DNA of 64,000 nt from Amaricoccus macauensis (GCF_014201905.1 NZ_JACHFM010000002.1:620001-684000); one strand, 5' to 3'; shown: positions 18,751 through 28,925, numbered from the stretch's first letter. Notes: generated by a model from the letters alone, not told the origin. A program made the numbers and translations.

Positions 18751-19995
18751 ATGGCCAAGCTCATCGCCTACACGGCGACGGACATGAGTTTGCTCGACAT
18801 CTATTACGGCAGGATCGAAAAATACACCGAGAGCCAGCTGGTGATCGGAGATGGAGCACATTCAACGATTTACGGGGGCGAGTTCCTCTATACCTATGAG
18901 GGAGAGGTCTTCGGCACACTTCAGTCGATCGACCAGAAGTTCGGGCGGGCAACGCTCTGGAGAGCCTGGGACATCGACCGCGACGCCAACACGTTCAGCT
19001 ACTACATCAACGCCGACGACAGCGAGGGTGCGAAGGCTTACGTGCTGTCCGGGCACGACGAGTTTTCCGGGTCGTCGGGCAATGACGTTCTGCAGGGCTA
19101 TGCCGGCAGCGACACCATCGCGGGCGGAGATGGCGACGATCGGCTGGAAGGCGGTTGGGGGGCCGACTACCTGGTCGGCGGCGCCGGCCGCGACGTGCTC
19201 GATGGCGGCGCGGGCGGCGACTGGATGGAGGGCGGCGCCGGCGGCGACTCCTATCTGGTCGATCATCCCGGGGACATGGTCGTGGAAGAGGGTGGCGGGT
19301 TCGACCGGATCTTCTCGGTGCTGTCGCTCCGGCTGCCGAGCCTCGTCGAGGCGCTGACGCTGGTCGGGAGCGAGCCGCTGACCGGGATCGGCAATCCGCT
19401 CAACAACGCAATCTCCGGGGGCTCGGGTGACGACCGGCTCATGGGGCTCGGCGGCGGCGACCGGCTGTCGGGTGCCGATGGCGATGACGTGCTCCTCGGC
19501 GGTGCGGGTGATGACCTGCTCTTTGGCAATGCCGGCAATGACTCGCTGGTGGACGGCGCGGGCAACGATGTGCTGCGTGGCGGCGCGGGCATGGACGTGC
19601 TGCGCGGGGGCGCCGGGGACGATCAGCTCTTCGGGGACTGGGGCCGTGACATTCTGGTCGGAGGGCTCGGGGCGGACGTGCTGACAGGCGGCACCGGCAA
19701 TGATGTCTTCCGTTTCCTTTCCGTGGCGGAGATCGGCAACGGCGCGACGGCCGACACGATCACCGACTTCCTCCCGGGCGACCGGATCGACCTGCGTGGC
19801 ATCGACGCCGACGAGTTCATGCCCGGCCACCAGACCTTCCAGTTCATCGACGACGCGGCGTTTTCCGGCGTCGCGGGTGAGCTCAGGTTCTGGGGCGGTC
19901 GGCTGATGGGGGACATTGACGGCGACATGCTGGTCGACTTCGGTCTCATGCTGCCGGGAACCAGTCAGGTGACGCTGAGCGACCTGCTGCTCTGA
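18751..19995 (+). CDS. RTX calcium-binding secreted protein
   Basis: The 414-residue product has an N-terminal domain of about 105 residues with no recognised family (IAYTATDMSLLDIYYGRI). Two blocks of RTX nonapeptides follow: about 106-165 (GGDGDDRLEGG type) and about 225-320 (GNAGNDSL, GGAGDDQLFGD), separated by a beta-rich spacer. A serralysin-type C-terminal segment follows (TGGTGNDVFRF, ADTITDFLPGDRIDLRGID) and ends in SDLLL, as in type I secretion substrates. GGGGAGG lies 5 bases before ATG 18751. No peptidase motif (HExxH) is present, so it is not an M10 protease despite the M10-like tail. It is convergent with the RND operon. Confidence 0.82.
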   Translation: MAKLIAYTATDMSLLDIYYGRIEKYTESQLVIGDGAHSTIYGGEFLYTYEGEVFGTLQSIDQKFGRATLWRAWDIDRDANTFSYYINADDSEGAKAYVLSGHDEFSGSSGNDVLQGYAGSDTIAGGDGDDRLEGGWGADYLVGGAGRDVLDGGAGGDWMEGGAGGDSYLVDHPGDMVVEEGGGFDRIFSVLSLRLPSLVEALTLVGSEPLTGIGNPLNNAISGGSGDDRLMGLGGGDRLSGADGDDVLLGGAGDDLLFGNAGNDSLVDGAGNDVLRGGAGMDVLRGGAGDDQLFGDWGRDILVGGLGADVLTGGTGNDVFRFLSVAEIGNGATADTITDFLPGDRIDLRGIDADEFMPGHQTFQFIDDAAFSGVAGELRFWGGRLMGDIDGDMLVDFGLMLPGTSQVTLSDLLL

Positions 19996-20038
19996 GGCGC
20001 GCGGGGCCGCCGCGCCGAGCGGGCCCGGCCCTCACCCG

Positions 20039-21391
20039 TCAGTTCGTCGGCGGCCCCACGGCCCAGCCACGGCCGGTGGCGACCTGGAGCGCCGTCCAGT
20101 CGTTGGCGAGGCCCTGGATCGAGGCGGCGAGCGCGAGGGCGCTGTTGCCGGCGGAGCGCTCCGCATCGAGCAGGTCGAGGAAGGTCGTCGTGCCCGCCTC
20201 GTAGGTCTCGCGGGAGAGATCGCGTGCCTGCCGGTAGGTCTCGGTCGCGGCCTGCTGGGCGGCGACCTCGCGGCGGTCGCGCTGGGTGGCACCCTGCTGG
20301 GCCTGCACCGACTCGACCGCGGCGAAGACAGAGGAGCGCCACGCAAGCTCCGCCTGCCGGGCCAGGGAGACCGCCTGATCGCGGTTCGCCCGCAACAGCG
20401 GCTGATTGAGGACCGGCAGCACGAGCGAGGGTCCGAACCCCCAACTGGACGGGTTCGCCACGGTGACGACGCCGGAGAGGTCGAGCGCAGGATAGAGGCT
20501 CGCTTCCGCCACGCCGATCGCCGCCACCGCCGAGGCATAGCCGCGTTCGGCCGCCCGCACGTCGGGCCGGTTGCGCAGGATGTCGGCGGGAACGCCGGCT
20601 TCGCTCGACCGGGGCGGACGGGGCTGGGCGCCGCCGCGCTGGAGACCGTCGAGGAGCGGCTGGGCCGGTTCCGCCAGCAGTGTCGCGATGGCATAGATCG
20701 AGCTGTAGTACCCCTGCTCGAAGCGCGGGAGGGTGGCGCGGGTCTGTTCGAGCAGGGCGCGCGCCTGCAGGACGTCGAGGTCGGTCGAGAGGCCGGCGGC
20801 ACGCTGGCGCTCGACGAGTTCGAGCGTCTGCTGCCGGGCGTCGATCAGGTTGCGGGTGATCGCGGCGGCTTCCTGGAAGTAGCGCGCGTCGATGTAGTCG
20901 CCGACGAGGCTCGAAAGGAATGCAAGCCGCGCGGTTCCGACGTCGAGCTGGCTGGCTTCGAGTTCGGCCATCGCCTCTTGGCGCGACCGGGCCTCGCCGC
21001 CGAAGAGGTCGATCACCAGCGCCGCCGACGCCGAGCCGGACGACTCGGTCGCGATGGCACCCGACTGCCCCTTGGCCCGCGTGGTGTCAGCGCTGACGTT
21101 TCCCGTGACCAGCGCCGAAGCGCCGGTCGCCCGGAGCGCCGCCTGCGACTGGTTGATCCGCTCGACTGCGGTCGCGACATCGAGGTTCTGGGCGAGGCCC
21201 CGGCTGGCGAGGGCGTTCAGGTTCGCGTCCCCGAAGCCCTCCCACCAGCGGTCGAGTGCCACGTCGCCAATGCTCGCCCCGCCGCTTTCGGCGAAACGCG
21301 ACGTCACGCCGATGTCCGGCGCCTTGTAGTCCGGGCCGACGGTGCAGGCGGCGAGGCCGGCGAGGAGGAGGAGGGGAAGGACAGGCTTCAC
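20039..21391 (-). CDS. RND efflux outer-membrane lipoprotein (NodT/OprM family)
   Basis: The 450-residue product begins at GTG 21391 with a lipoprotein signal (KPVLPLLLLAGLAACTVGPDY, lipobox LAAC), then two outer-membrane-efflux repeats. The typical first-repeat text is LDRWWEGFGDANLNALASRGL; the second contains NRPDVRAAERGYASAVAAIGVAEASLYPAL. It would form the TolC-like exit duct for the adjacent RND pump. Its start overlaps the pump's TGA (GTGA). The frame remains open far upstream, but only because it shadows the pump gene. Confidence 0.93.
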   Translation of the reverse strand: MKPVLPLLLLAGLAACTVGPDYKAPDIGVTSRFAESGGASIGDVALDRWWEGFGDANLNALASRGLAQNLDVATAVERINQSQAALRATGASALVTGNVSADTTRAKGQSGAIATESSGSASAALVIDLFGGEARSRQEAMAELEASQLDVGTARLAFLSSLVGDYIDARYFQEAAAITRNLIDARQQTLELVERQRAAGLSTDLDVLQARALLEQTRATLPRFEQGYYSSIYAIATLLAEPAQPLLDGLQRGGAQPRPPRSSEAGVPADILRNRPDVRAAERGYASAVAAIGVAEASLYPALDLSGVVTVANPSSWGFGPSLVLPVLNQPLLRANRDQAVSLARQAELAWRSSVFAAVESVQAQQGATQRDRREVAAQQAATETYRQARDLSRETYEAGTTTFLDLLDAERSAGNSALALAASIQGLANDWTALQVATGRGWAVGPPTN

Positions 21392-24300
21392 GCGGGGCTC
21401 CGGGCTTTGGTGCCGCCGAAGATCCGGCGCACGACGACGTAGAAGGCTGGCACCATGAAGATGCCGATGAAGGTTGCGGTCAACACGCCACCGAGGACGC
21501 CGATGCCGATCGAGTTCTGCGCCGCCGCCCCGGCGCCGGTCGCGATGGCGAGGGGCAGCACGCCAAGGGTGAAGGCGATCGAGGTCATCAGGATCGGCCG
21601 GAGGCGCAACGATGCCGCCTCGATGGTGGCCTCGATCAGGCCCGTGCCGCGCTTCTCGCTGTCGGCGGCGAATTCCACGATCAGGATGGCGTTCTTCGCG
21701 GCAAGGCCGATTGTCGTCAGGATCCCCACCTTGAAGTAGACATCGTTCGACTGGCCGAAGAAGGACGCGGCCGCGAGGGCGCCGAGCACGCCCACCGGCA
21801 CCGCGAGCATGACCGAGAGCGGCACGGTCCAGCTCTCGTAGAGCGCGGCGAGGCAGAGAAAGACCACGAGCACGCTCAGGGCGTAGAGGTAGGGCGCCTG
21901 ATTGCCGGACTGCTGTTCCTGATAGCTGATGCCGGTCCATGCGACCCCGTAGCCCCCGGGGATTTCCGCCGCGAGTTCCGCCATCGCCGTCATTGCCTCG
22001 CCGGAGGAGATGCCGGGGCCGGGCTGTCCGGTGATCTGCAGCGCCGGCTGGCCGTTGAACCGGGCGAGGCGTGGCGCGACCGGCGCCCATTCGGTGGTCA
22101 TGAAGGCGTGGAACGGCACCATCTCACCCCGATCGTTGCGGGCGTACCAGTCGTCCACGTTCTCGGGCTGCATGCGGAACGGGGCGTCGGCCTCCACCAT
22201 GACCGGCCGGAGCGAGTCGCCGAGGATGAAGTCATTAACCTCGCTGCCGCCGAAGATCACCGACAGCATGGTGTTCACCTCCGAAAGCGACAGGCCGAAG
22301 CTCTCGGCCTTCTGCTGGTCGATGACGAGTTTCAGCGCGCTCTCGGCTTCGAGGCCATTCGCCACGATCGCCTGGAGCCGGGCGTCGTTGGAGGCGAGGG
22401 TCTCGAGTTCGGTTGCCGCTTCGATCAGCGGGTCGATCCCGGCGCCGGCCTGATCGACGAGGTACATCGAGAAGCCGGCGGTGTTGCCGATGCCCGGGAT
22501 TGCCGGCGGCAGCATGAAGAGCAACTGGCCGTTGCGGTAGCCGGCGAAATGCCGGTTGGCCCGGAGGGCGACGTCACCCGCCGACTGGCCGGCACCCGTA
22601 CGGTTGGCGAAGTCGTCGAGCTTCACGAACATCAGCGCGGTGTTCTGGCCCGTACCGGAGAAGCCGAAGCCGAGGGCGGCGAAGGTGGTGGTGACGAGGC
22701 CTTTCTCCTCGGTCTTGAGATAGGTCTCCACGTCCTTCACCGCGGCGATCGTCTGGGCCTGGGTCGCGCCCTCGACGAGCTGGATGCGCACCATGACCGC
22801 GCCCTGATCCTCCTGCGGCAGGAACGACGAGCTCAGGCGGCTGTAGAGCTGCCACGCGCCGAGCAGGACGAGGCCGAGCACCAGCAGCATCCAGAAGGGC
22901 CGCGCGACGATGCGGCGCACCGCCCCGACGTAGGCCCGGGTCAGCGCGTCGAAGCCGCGGTTGAAGAGCCGCGCCGGCAGGAACTCGCGGCCGCTGTGGG
23001 GCTTCAGCATCATCGCGCAGAGCGCCGGGGTGAGGATGAGCGCCACGAGGGCCGAGAGCAGCATCGCGGTGATGATCGTTGCCGAGAACTGCCGGTAGAT
23101 GACACCGGTCGAGCCGCCGAAGAACGCCATGGGCAGGAAGACCGCCGAGAGCACCAGCGCGATGCCGACGAGCGCGCCGGTGATCTGGCCCATGCTCTTC
23201 TCGGTGGCCTCGACCGGGGGCAACCCTTCGTCGCGCATCAGCCGCTCGACGTTCTCGACGACGACGATGGCGTCGTCGACCAGCAGGCCGATCGCCAGCA
23301 CCATGGCGAACATCGTCAGCGTGTTGATCGAGAAGCCGAGGCCCCAGAGCATGGCGAAGGTGCCGAGCAGCACCACGGGGACGGCGATGATCGGGATGAG
23401 GGTTGCCCGCCAGTTCTGCAGGAAGACGAGGATGACGAGGAAGACGAGGACGATCGCCTCGATGAGCGTCCTGTAGACCTTCTCGATCGACGCCTTGACG
23501 AAGGGGGACGTGTCGTGGGCGATCTGGAATTCGACGCCCGAGGGCAGGGACGGGGCCAGCCGGTCGAGGGTGGCGCGGACCGCCGCCGCGGTATCGACGG
23601 CATTGGCGCCGGTCGCGAGGTTGACGCCGAAGCCCGCCGCCGGCAACCCGTTGAAGCGGGAGTCCGAGCCGTAGCTTTCCTGTCCGATCTCGATGCGCGC
23701 CACGTCGCCAAGGGTGACGGAGGCGCCGGCTTCGTCGGTCTTCAGCAGGATGCCCTCGAAATCCGGCACGGTCCTGAGCTGGCTTTGCGCGGTCATCGTC
23801 GCGGTGAACTGCTGGCCCCGGGTCGAGGGCAGCGCGCCCAGCGAGCCCACGGAGACCGTGGTGTTCTGCGCCCTGACGGCGGCGACCACATCATTCGGCG
23901 TCAGGGCGTAGCGCGCCAGCGCGAGCGGGTCGAGCCAGACGCGCATGGCATAGCCTGAGCCGAAGACGTTGACGTCGCCGACGCCCTCGGTCCGCAGCAC
24001 CGCGTCCTGGACGCTGTTCGTGAGGATGTCGCCGAGCTCGACCGGCCGGCGCGTGCCGTCAGTGGAGACGAGCGTGCCGACCAGCAGGATAGACGAGGTG
24101 GAGTGCGTGACGCGCACGCCGCTGGTCTGAACGCTCGTGGGCAGCCGGTTTTCCACCTGCCTGACCTTGGTCTGGACCTCGTTCTGCGCGTCGATCGGGT
24201 TGGTCGCCTCATCGAACGTCAGCGTGATCGACGATCGCCCTTCGGAAGAGGTCGACTCGGTGTAGAGCAGCCCGTCGAGCCCGGTCAGCGCGTCCTCGAT

Positions 24301-24492
24301 GACGATCGTCACCGAGTTCTGCACGGCCTCGGCCGTGGCGCCGGAGTAACTTGCGCTGACCCGCACCGTGGTGGGAGCGATGTCGGGGTATTGCGAGACC
24401 GCGAGCCGGGTCATGGCGAAGGCGCCGGCAAGCATGGTGACGATGGCGAGCACCATCGCGAAGACCGGCCGGTGGATGAAGAAGCGGGCCAT
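21388..24492 (-). CDS. RND multidrug efflux transporter, HAE1 family (AcrB/MexB-like)
   Basis: The pump is an inner-membrane proton antiporter of 1034 residues, full length for HAE1. It opens with ARFFIHRPVFAMVLAIVTMLAG and has the porter-domain start ISQYPDI-like VSQYPDIAPTTV. TM4 carries the proton-relay pair in GLLVDDAIVVVENVER (both Asp present), and the second half repeats the fold (SVLVVFLCLAALYESWTVPLSVM, GLAAKNAILIVEFA with the Lys). It sits between membrane-fusion and outer-membrane genes in one operon. Substrates cannot be read from sequence. Confidence 0.96.
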   Translation of the reverse strand: MARFFIHRPVFAMVLAIVTMLAGAFAMTRLAVSQYPDIAPTTVRVSASYSGATAEAVQNSVTIVIEDALTGLDGLLYTESTSSEGRSSITLTFDEATNPIDAQNEVQTKVRQVENRLPTSVQTSGVRVTHSTSSILLVGTLVSTDGTRRPVELGDILTNSVQDAVLRTEGVGDVNVFGSGYAMRVWLDPLALARYALTPNDVVAAVRAQNTTVSVGSLGALPSTRGQQFTATMTAQSQLRTVPDFEGILLKTDEAGASVTLGDVARIEIGQESYGSDSRFNGLPAAGFGVNLATGANAVDTAAAVRATLDRLAPSLPSGVEFQIAHDTSPFVKASIEKVYRTLIEAIVLVFLVILVFLQNWRATLIPIIAVPVVLLGTFAMLWGLGFSINTLTMFAMVLAIGLLVDDAIVVVENVERLMRDEGLPPVEATEKSMGQITGALVGIALVLSAVFLPMAFFGGSTGVIYRQFSATIITAMLLSALVALILTPALCAMMLKPHSGREFLPARLFNRGFDALTRAYVGAVRRIVARPFWMLLVLGLVLLGAWQLYSRLSSSFLPQEDQGAVMVRIQLVEGATQAQTIAAVKDVETYLKTEEKGLVTTTFAALGFGFSGTGQNTALMFVKLDDFANRTGAGQSAGDVALRANRHFAGYRNGQLLFMLPPAIPGIGNTAGFSMYLVDQAGAGIDPLIEAATELETLASNDARLQAIVANGLEAESALKLVIDQQKAESFGLSLSEVNTMLSVIFGGSEVNDFILGDSLRPVMVEADAPFRMQPENVDDWYARNDRGEMVPFHAFMTTEWAPVAPRLARFNGQPALQITGQPGPGISSGEAMTAMAELAAEIPGGYGVAWTGISYQEQQSGNQAPYLYALSVLVVFLCLAALYESWTVPLSVMLAVPVGVLGALAAASFFGQSNDVYFKVGILTTIGLAAKNAILIVEFAADSEKRGTGLIEATIEAASLRLRPILMTSIAFTLGVLPLAIATGAGAAAQNSIGIGVLGGVLTATFIGIFMVPAFYVVVRRIFGGTKARSPA

Positions 24493-24495
24493 GCG

Positions 24496-25716
24496 TCAGT
24501 TGCCCTGCGACGGCGGCTGCGGGGCTGTCGCGGGCGCGTCCGTCGGTGCCTCCGCGGGGGCCGCGACCGGATGCGTCAGTCCGTCGTCGCCGACCGTCAC
24601 CGGCACCGTCTCGACTTCATCGCCGTTTCGCAGGTTCTTCAGGCCGTCGACGATCAGCAGGTCGCCCGGGTCGAGCCCGTCGGTCACGATCCACGCATCC
24701 CCGTGGCTTCCGGCATCGGTCAGCGTCACCTGCACCGCCTTGCCGTCGCGCGCCACGAACGCGGTCAGGACGCCGGTCGAACTGCGGCTGGTGGCGCGCT
24801 GCGGCACCAGAATGCCGCTGGTCGTGCCAAGTGTCGCCTCCATGCGCAGGAACTGGCCCGGCATGATGTCGCGGTTGGGGTTGGGGAACTTCACCCGGAT
24901 GTTCAGGGTGCCGGTGGTCTGGGACACCAGAACCCCGGGGCTGATGACCTCGCCCGTGGCGTCGTAGACCTTGCCGTTCTCGAGGGTGAGGGTCATCTGC
25001 ACCCGCTCGCCGGGTTTGAGGCTGCCCTCGGCGATGCGTTCGCGCACCCGGAGCATCCGGGCGCTCGATTCCGCCACGTCGACGTAGATCGGATCGAGCC
25101 GGGTGACCGTGGTGAGCGCGTCGGTCTGCGCCGCGGTCACGAGGGCGCCGACCGAGACGGCGGGCACATCGGCGATCCCGTCGATCGGGCTCCGGATGTC
25201 CGTGCGGTCGAGATTGAGCTGTGCGGTCTGTAACGCCGCCTGGGCGCTTTTCAGCGTGGCTTCCGCCTGCAGCTCGGCGACCCGCGCCGAGTCGACGGTT
25301 TCCTGCGTGACGCCTGCGCCCTCGAGGCGCTGATAGCGCTGGAGCGTCACCTGCGCCGCCTGCAACGCGCTCTCGGCCTGCGAGACCGCCGCTTCCGCTG
25401 CGGTCGCCTCGGCGGCGTAGCTGTCGCGTTCAAGGCGGAACAGCACGTCGCCGACCGCCAGCGGGCGCCCGGGCGCGTACGGGATCTCGACCACCATGCC
25501 CTCGACGCGCGGCCGGATGTCGGCCTGCTCGAAAGCGACCGCCCGGCCGGGAAGCACGACCGTGTAGGGCACGGACTCCTGCTCGATCTCGATGACCCCG
25601 ACGGACTTCGGCCCGGGCGGGGGACGTCCGGCGCCGGCCTGCGGCAGGGCAGGTGCCGCGAGAAGCATCGCGATTGCCAGACCGAGACCGGCCCGGGCAC
25701 AAAGACCAGCTCTCAT
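24496..25716 (-). CDS. RND efflux periplasmic adaptor (AcrA/MexA-like)
   Basis: This membrane-fusion protein links pump and outer-membrane duct. The 406-residue product has an N-terminal signal peptide (GLGLAIAMLLAAPALPQ) without a lipobox Cys. It then has the lipoyl/barrel-sandwich half (GRAVAFEQADIRPRVEGMVVEI), an alpha-hairpin of about residues 95-165, the second lipoyl half (DRTDIRSPIDGIADVPAVSVG), beta-barrel (FPNPNRDIMPGQFLRMEA) and a proline/alanine-rich C-terminus. GAGGGAG precedes the ATG. It is the first gene of the efflux operon; no regulator gene is adjacent. Confidence 0.94.
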   Translation of the reverse strand: MRAGLCARAGLGLAIAMLLAAPALPQAGAGRPPPGPKSVGVIEIEQESVPYTVVLPGRAVAFEQADIRPRVEGMVVEIPYAPGRPLAVGDVLFRLERDSYAAEATAAEAAVSQAESALQAAQVTLQRYQRLEGAGVTQETVDSARVAELQAEATLKSAQAALQTAQLNLDRTDIRSPIDGIADVPAVSVGALVTAAQTDALTTVTRLDPIYVDVAESSARMLRVRERIAEGSLKPGERVQMTLTLENGKVYDATGEVISPGVLVSQTTGTLNIRVKFPNPNRDIMPGQFLRMEATLGTTSGILVPQRATSRSSTGVLTAFVARDGKAVQVTLTDAGSHGDAWIVTDGLDPGDLLIVDGLKNLRNGDEVETVPVTVGDDGLTHPVAAPAEAPTDAPATAPQPPSQGN

Positions 25717-26060
25717 CCGCGATGCTCCCTCGTTTCGCGTTTAACGCAACCGCATCGCAACTCCGTCGTAAGGTCCAGCCTCGGACGCTCACGGCCTTGT
25801 GAGGGCACGCATGCGACGCACCCAATCGTGCCTGACGTCGAGATCAGTGCTACCAGAGGGAGAGCGGCGATCGCGCTGGTCTTGTCCGGCTCTGATCACG
25901 CTTTGGCGCACGGATTGGCGGGGCGTTGACACATTCGGGAATGCCATTCATATTCAAGCGGATGTCCGCTTTGTGCAGAAGTGCCGTCTGATCCCCCGCC
26001 CGGATACCTTCGTCGCGTCTTCGGCGATTCCGGGGCTTCTCAAGATCTCAGCGCCAACCG
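25717..26060. other. Intergenic region between divergent efflux and peptidase genes
   Basis: These 344 bases separate divergently transcribed genes and must hold both promoters. The stretch 25915-25985 is relatively AT-rich (around ATTCATATTCAAGC). I see no gene, no clear operator palindrome and no RNA structure. Confidence 0.5.
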
Positions 26061-27578
26061 ATGCAGCCCTTGATCCGACCTCTGCTCCTGCTGATCTGCC
26101 TGGCGTTTCCGCCGGCGTCGCTGACGGTTGCCTCTCTGACGACGGCGTCGCGCGCATCGGCACAGGCGACACCCCGACCGGCTTCCGAGACGCCTCAGGC
26201 GTCCGAGCGTCTGCCCGGCCCGAGCATCACCCACCATGAGCTCACGCTGCCGGACCGGACGCTCGCCTTCCGGACCGAGGCCTCGGCGATCACCATCACC
26301 GCGCCCGACGGCCGCGAGGAAGCCGACATCGCCTTCGTCGCCTATCGGCTTGACGGCGGCGACAGCTCCCGGCGCCCGGTGACCTTCCTGGTGAATGGCG
26401 GGCCGGGTGCCGCTTCGGCGTATCTCCAGATCGGCGCGATCGGCCCATGGCTTCTGCCGCTCGGCGGCGAGCGGATCGCCCCATCGCAGCCGGCTGATCT
26501 TCGGCCGAATGCCGAGACATGGCTCGACTTCACCGACCTGGTCTTCATCGACCCGGTCGGCACCGGATTCAGCCGCCTGATCAATCCCGACGACAGCCTC
26601 CGCCGACGCTATCTTTCGGTCAATGGTGATGCCGCGGTGCTCGCCGACATGATCCGGCGCTGGCTGGTGGCGAATGACCGGATCGGCTCGCCGAAGTACT
26701 TCGTCGGCGAGAGCTACGGCGGCTTCCGTGCGCCACTTGTCGCCGAGCATCTGCGCGATGATCATGGCATTGCCGTCTCGGGCCTGACGCTGGTGTCGCC
26801 GGTGCTCGATTTCGGCTGGTGGCAGCAGCCGGACTATGCGCCGCTTCCCATGGTGACCCTGTTGCCGTCGCTCGCGGCGGTCCACATGGAGGCGGAGGGC
26901 ACGTTTTCCGAGGCGCGGTTGCGCGAGGTCGAGGAATACGCGGCTGGCCAGTTTCTTGCTGATCTGATGCGGGGCGTCCATGACAAGGCCGCGGTGGCCC
27001 GGCTGACCGACCAGGTGAGCTTGCTGACCGGTCTTGACCGCGACGCGGTCGCCCGGCAGGACGGCCGGATCAACGCGCGCGAGTTCTCACGGGAGAGCCG
27101 GCGCGACGATCACCTTCGCACCAGTGTCTATGATGCCACTGTCACCGCCCAGGGGCGCGACCGGGGGAGTGACCCGGTGCTCGACGCCATGACCGCGCCA
27201 CTTACCACCGCGATGCTCGGCTTCTATGGCGAGACGCTCAAGTGGCTGCCGAACCGGGAATATCAGCTCCTGAACCGCGACGTGGCGCGCAGCTGGGACT
27301 GGGGCCGGCACCGTGGCCAGCCGGAGGCAGTCACCGATCTCGTGGACCTCGTGTCGCTTGATCCGACCCTGAGCATCCTCGTAACCCACGGCCGCACCGA
27401 TCTGGTGACGCCCTATTTCGGGACCGCCCTGATCCTGCGCCAGCTCGACGTCGCCGATGGTGACCAGCGGCTCAGGCAGGTCACGTACCCCGGCGGGCAC
27501 ATGTTCTACACCCGGACCGATTCGCGCCGGGCATTCCGCGAAGACGCGCGAGCGCTTTACAGCGGAGAGGCCGGCTGA
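26061..27578 (+). CDS. Secreted S10 family serine carboxypeptidase
   Basis: The 505-residue product has a signal peptide (LIRPLLLLICLAFPPASLTV to about residue 35), then a serine-carboxypeptidase fold. The substrate-binding motif is NGGPGAAS near 110-117 and the nucleophile is Ser218 in GESYGG. The acid is Asp447 in THGRTDLVTPY and the base is His480 in PGGHMFY. The full catalytic triad is therefore present, and it should release C-terminal amino acids from peptides in the periplasm or outside. Length fits the bacterial S10 group. It stands alone; the CobW-type gene follows after 95 bases. Confidence 0.92.
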   Translation: MQPLIRPLLLLICLAFPPASLTVASLTTASRASAQATPRPASETPQASERLPGPSITHHELTLPDRTLAFRTEASAITITAPDGREEADIAFVAYRLDGGDSSRRPVTFLVNGGPGAASAYLQIGAIGPWLLPLGGERIAPSQPADLRPNAETWLDFTDLVFIDPVGTGFSRLINPDDSLRRRYLSVNGDAAVLADMIRRWLVANDRIGSPKYFVGESYGGFRAPLVAEHLRDDHGIAVSGLTLVSPVLDFGWWQQPDYAPLPMVTLLPSLAAVHMEAEGTFSEARLREVEEYAAGQFLADLMRGVHDKAAVARLTDQVSLLTGLDRDAVARQDGRINAREFSRESRRDDHLRTSVYDATVTAQGRDRGSDPVLDAMTAPLTTAMLGFYGETLKWLPNREYQLLNRDVARSWDWGRHRGQPEAVTDLVDLVSLDPTLSILVTHGRTDLVTPYFGTALILRQLDVADGDQRLRQVTYPGGHMFYTRTDSRRAFREDARALYSGEAG

Positions 27579-27673
27579 TCATCCGAATACGCGAGTAACC
27601 ATATCCATTCTGGCGAGTGGTGCGGCGGGCACTGAGCGGTACAATCGAGACGTGTACCGGAGTGTCCAGAGTC

Positions 27674-28819
27674 ATGTCATCTGCAGCGCGTCTACCCGTC
27701 ACCGTCCTGTCCGGATTCCTTGGCTCGGGCAAGACGACGCTCCTGAACCACGCGCTGCGCAACCGGCAGGGGCTCCGGATCGCGGTCATCGTCAACGACA
27801 TGTCCGAGGTGAACATCGACGCGGACCGTGTCCGTGCCGAGGGCCCGGCGGTACTGCGCCGCGACGAGCAACTGGTCGAGATGACCAACGGCTGCATCTG
27901 CTGCACGCTGCGCGGCGATCTCCTGACCGAGGTGCGGCGGCTCGCGGCGGAGGGGCGCTTTGACTATCTGCTCGTCGAGTCGACCGGGATCGGCGAGCCG
28001 TTGCCTGTGGCTGCCACCTTCGACTATCGCGACGAGGACGGCGCCCGGCTCGCCGACGTCGCCCGGCTCGACACCATGGTGACCGTGGTCGACGCGGCGA
28101 ACCTGACCGCCGATTTCGCGAGCCACGATTTCCTGTCCCAGCGGGGCGAGGTTCGGGACGAGAGCGATACCCGGACACTGGTCGAGTTGCTGGTGGATCA
28201 GATCGAGTTCGCCGACGTCATCGTTCTCAACAAGGTCTCGAGCGCCGGGCCGGAGCGGCTCGCTGCCGCGCGGCGGATCATTGCCGGGCTCAATCCGTCG
28301 GCGCGGCTGATCGAGAGCGATTTCTGCGACGTGCCGCTGGGGAGCGTCTTTGACACCGGCCTCTTCGACTTCGAGGCGGCGCGGACCCGGCCGCTCTGGG
28401 TGCAGGAGATGACGGGCTTCACGGACCACGTGCCGGAGACCGAGGAATACGGCATCTCGTCCTTCGTCTGGCGCGCCCGGGCGCCGTTCGATCTCGCGCG
28501 GGTGCGCGCAGTGCTGACGGGAGAATTGCCGGGCGTGATGCGGGCCAAGGGGTGGTTCTGGGTGGCGAACCAGCCGGACTACATTCTCGAGCTCTCCCTC
28601 GCCGGGGCGCTCGCGGACATCCGCCCGATGGGGCGCTGGTGGGCGGCAATGCCGCGGACGCACTGGCCGCCGGAGGCCGACGCACAGGCACGCATCCGGA
28701 GCAACTGGCGTGCTCCCTTCGGCGACCGGCGGCAGGAACTCGTGTTCATCGGCTCAGGCTATGACCGGGCGGCGATCAGCGCGGCGCTCGATGACTGTCT
28801 GGTGCAAGGGCCTCACTGA
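27674..28819 (+). CDS. CobW/COG0523 family metal-chaperone GTPase
   Basis: The 381-residue product has the G1 loop SGFLGSGKTTLLNH near the N-terminus, the invariant metal-binding CICC in TNGCICCTLRGDL, LLVESTGIGEP, a NKVSS G4 motif, and a CobW_C-type C-terminal domain (YGISSFVWRARAPFD to LVFIGSGYD). The family inserts or delivers zinc or other metals. Without a cobalamin gene neighbour, the ZigA/YciC-like zinc subgroup is more likely than true CobW. ATG 27674 starts at the conserved N-terminus. I saw no convincing Zur operator upstream. Confidence 0.88.
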   Translation: MSSAARLPVTVLSGFLGSGKTTLLNHALRNRQGLRIAVIVNDMSEVNIDADRVRAEGPAVLRRDEQLVEMTNGCICCTLRGDLLTEVRRLAAEGRFDYLLVESTGIGEPLPVAATFDYRDEDGARLADVARLDTMVTVVDAANLTADFASHDFLSQRGEVRDESDTRTLVELLVDQIEFADVIVLNKVSSAGPERLAAARRIIAGLNPSARLIESDFCDVPLGSVFDTGLFDFEAARTRPLWVQEMTGFTDHVPETEEYGISSFVWRARAPFDLARVRAVLTGELPGVMRAKGWFWVANQPDYILELSLAGALADIRPMGRWWAAMPRTHWPPEADAQARIRSNWRAPFGDRRQELVFIGSGYDRAAISAALDDCLVQGPH

Positions 28820-28875
28820 GAACATGCCGAATCGGCGAATGCACTGGCCTCCGGTGCATTTTGCACGTTCACAAG

Positions 28876-28895
28876 TATAGTTAATAATTACTATA
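28876..28895. promoter_or_regulatory. AT-rich dyad upstream of DMFase-like gene
   Basis: TATAGT and ACTATA form a perfect 6-bp inverted repeat around 8 A/T bases. It lies about 30 bases upstream of a TTGACA element, in an island that is far more AT-rich than the rest of the window. It is a plausible regulator site. Confidence 0.45.
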
Positions 28896-28925
28896 GTAAA
28901 TGACGCGAATATGCGTAGATTTATT

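Noticed and set aside
21392-22090. Upstream extension of the outer-membrane efflux frame.
   Set aside because: The extension lies wholly inside the RND gene in another frame; the lipoprotein signal marks the true start at 21391.
21256-23958. A 900-codon open frame on the plus strand.
   Set aside because: Antisense shadow of the RND pump, with low-complexity R/E/H-rich translation.
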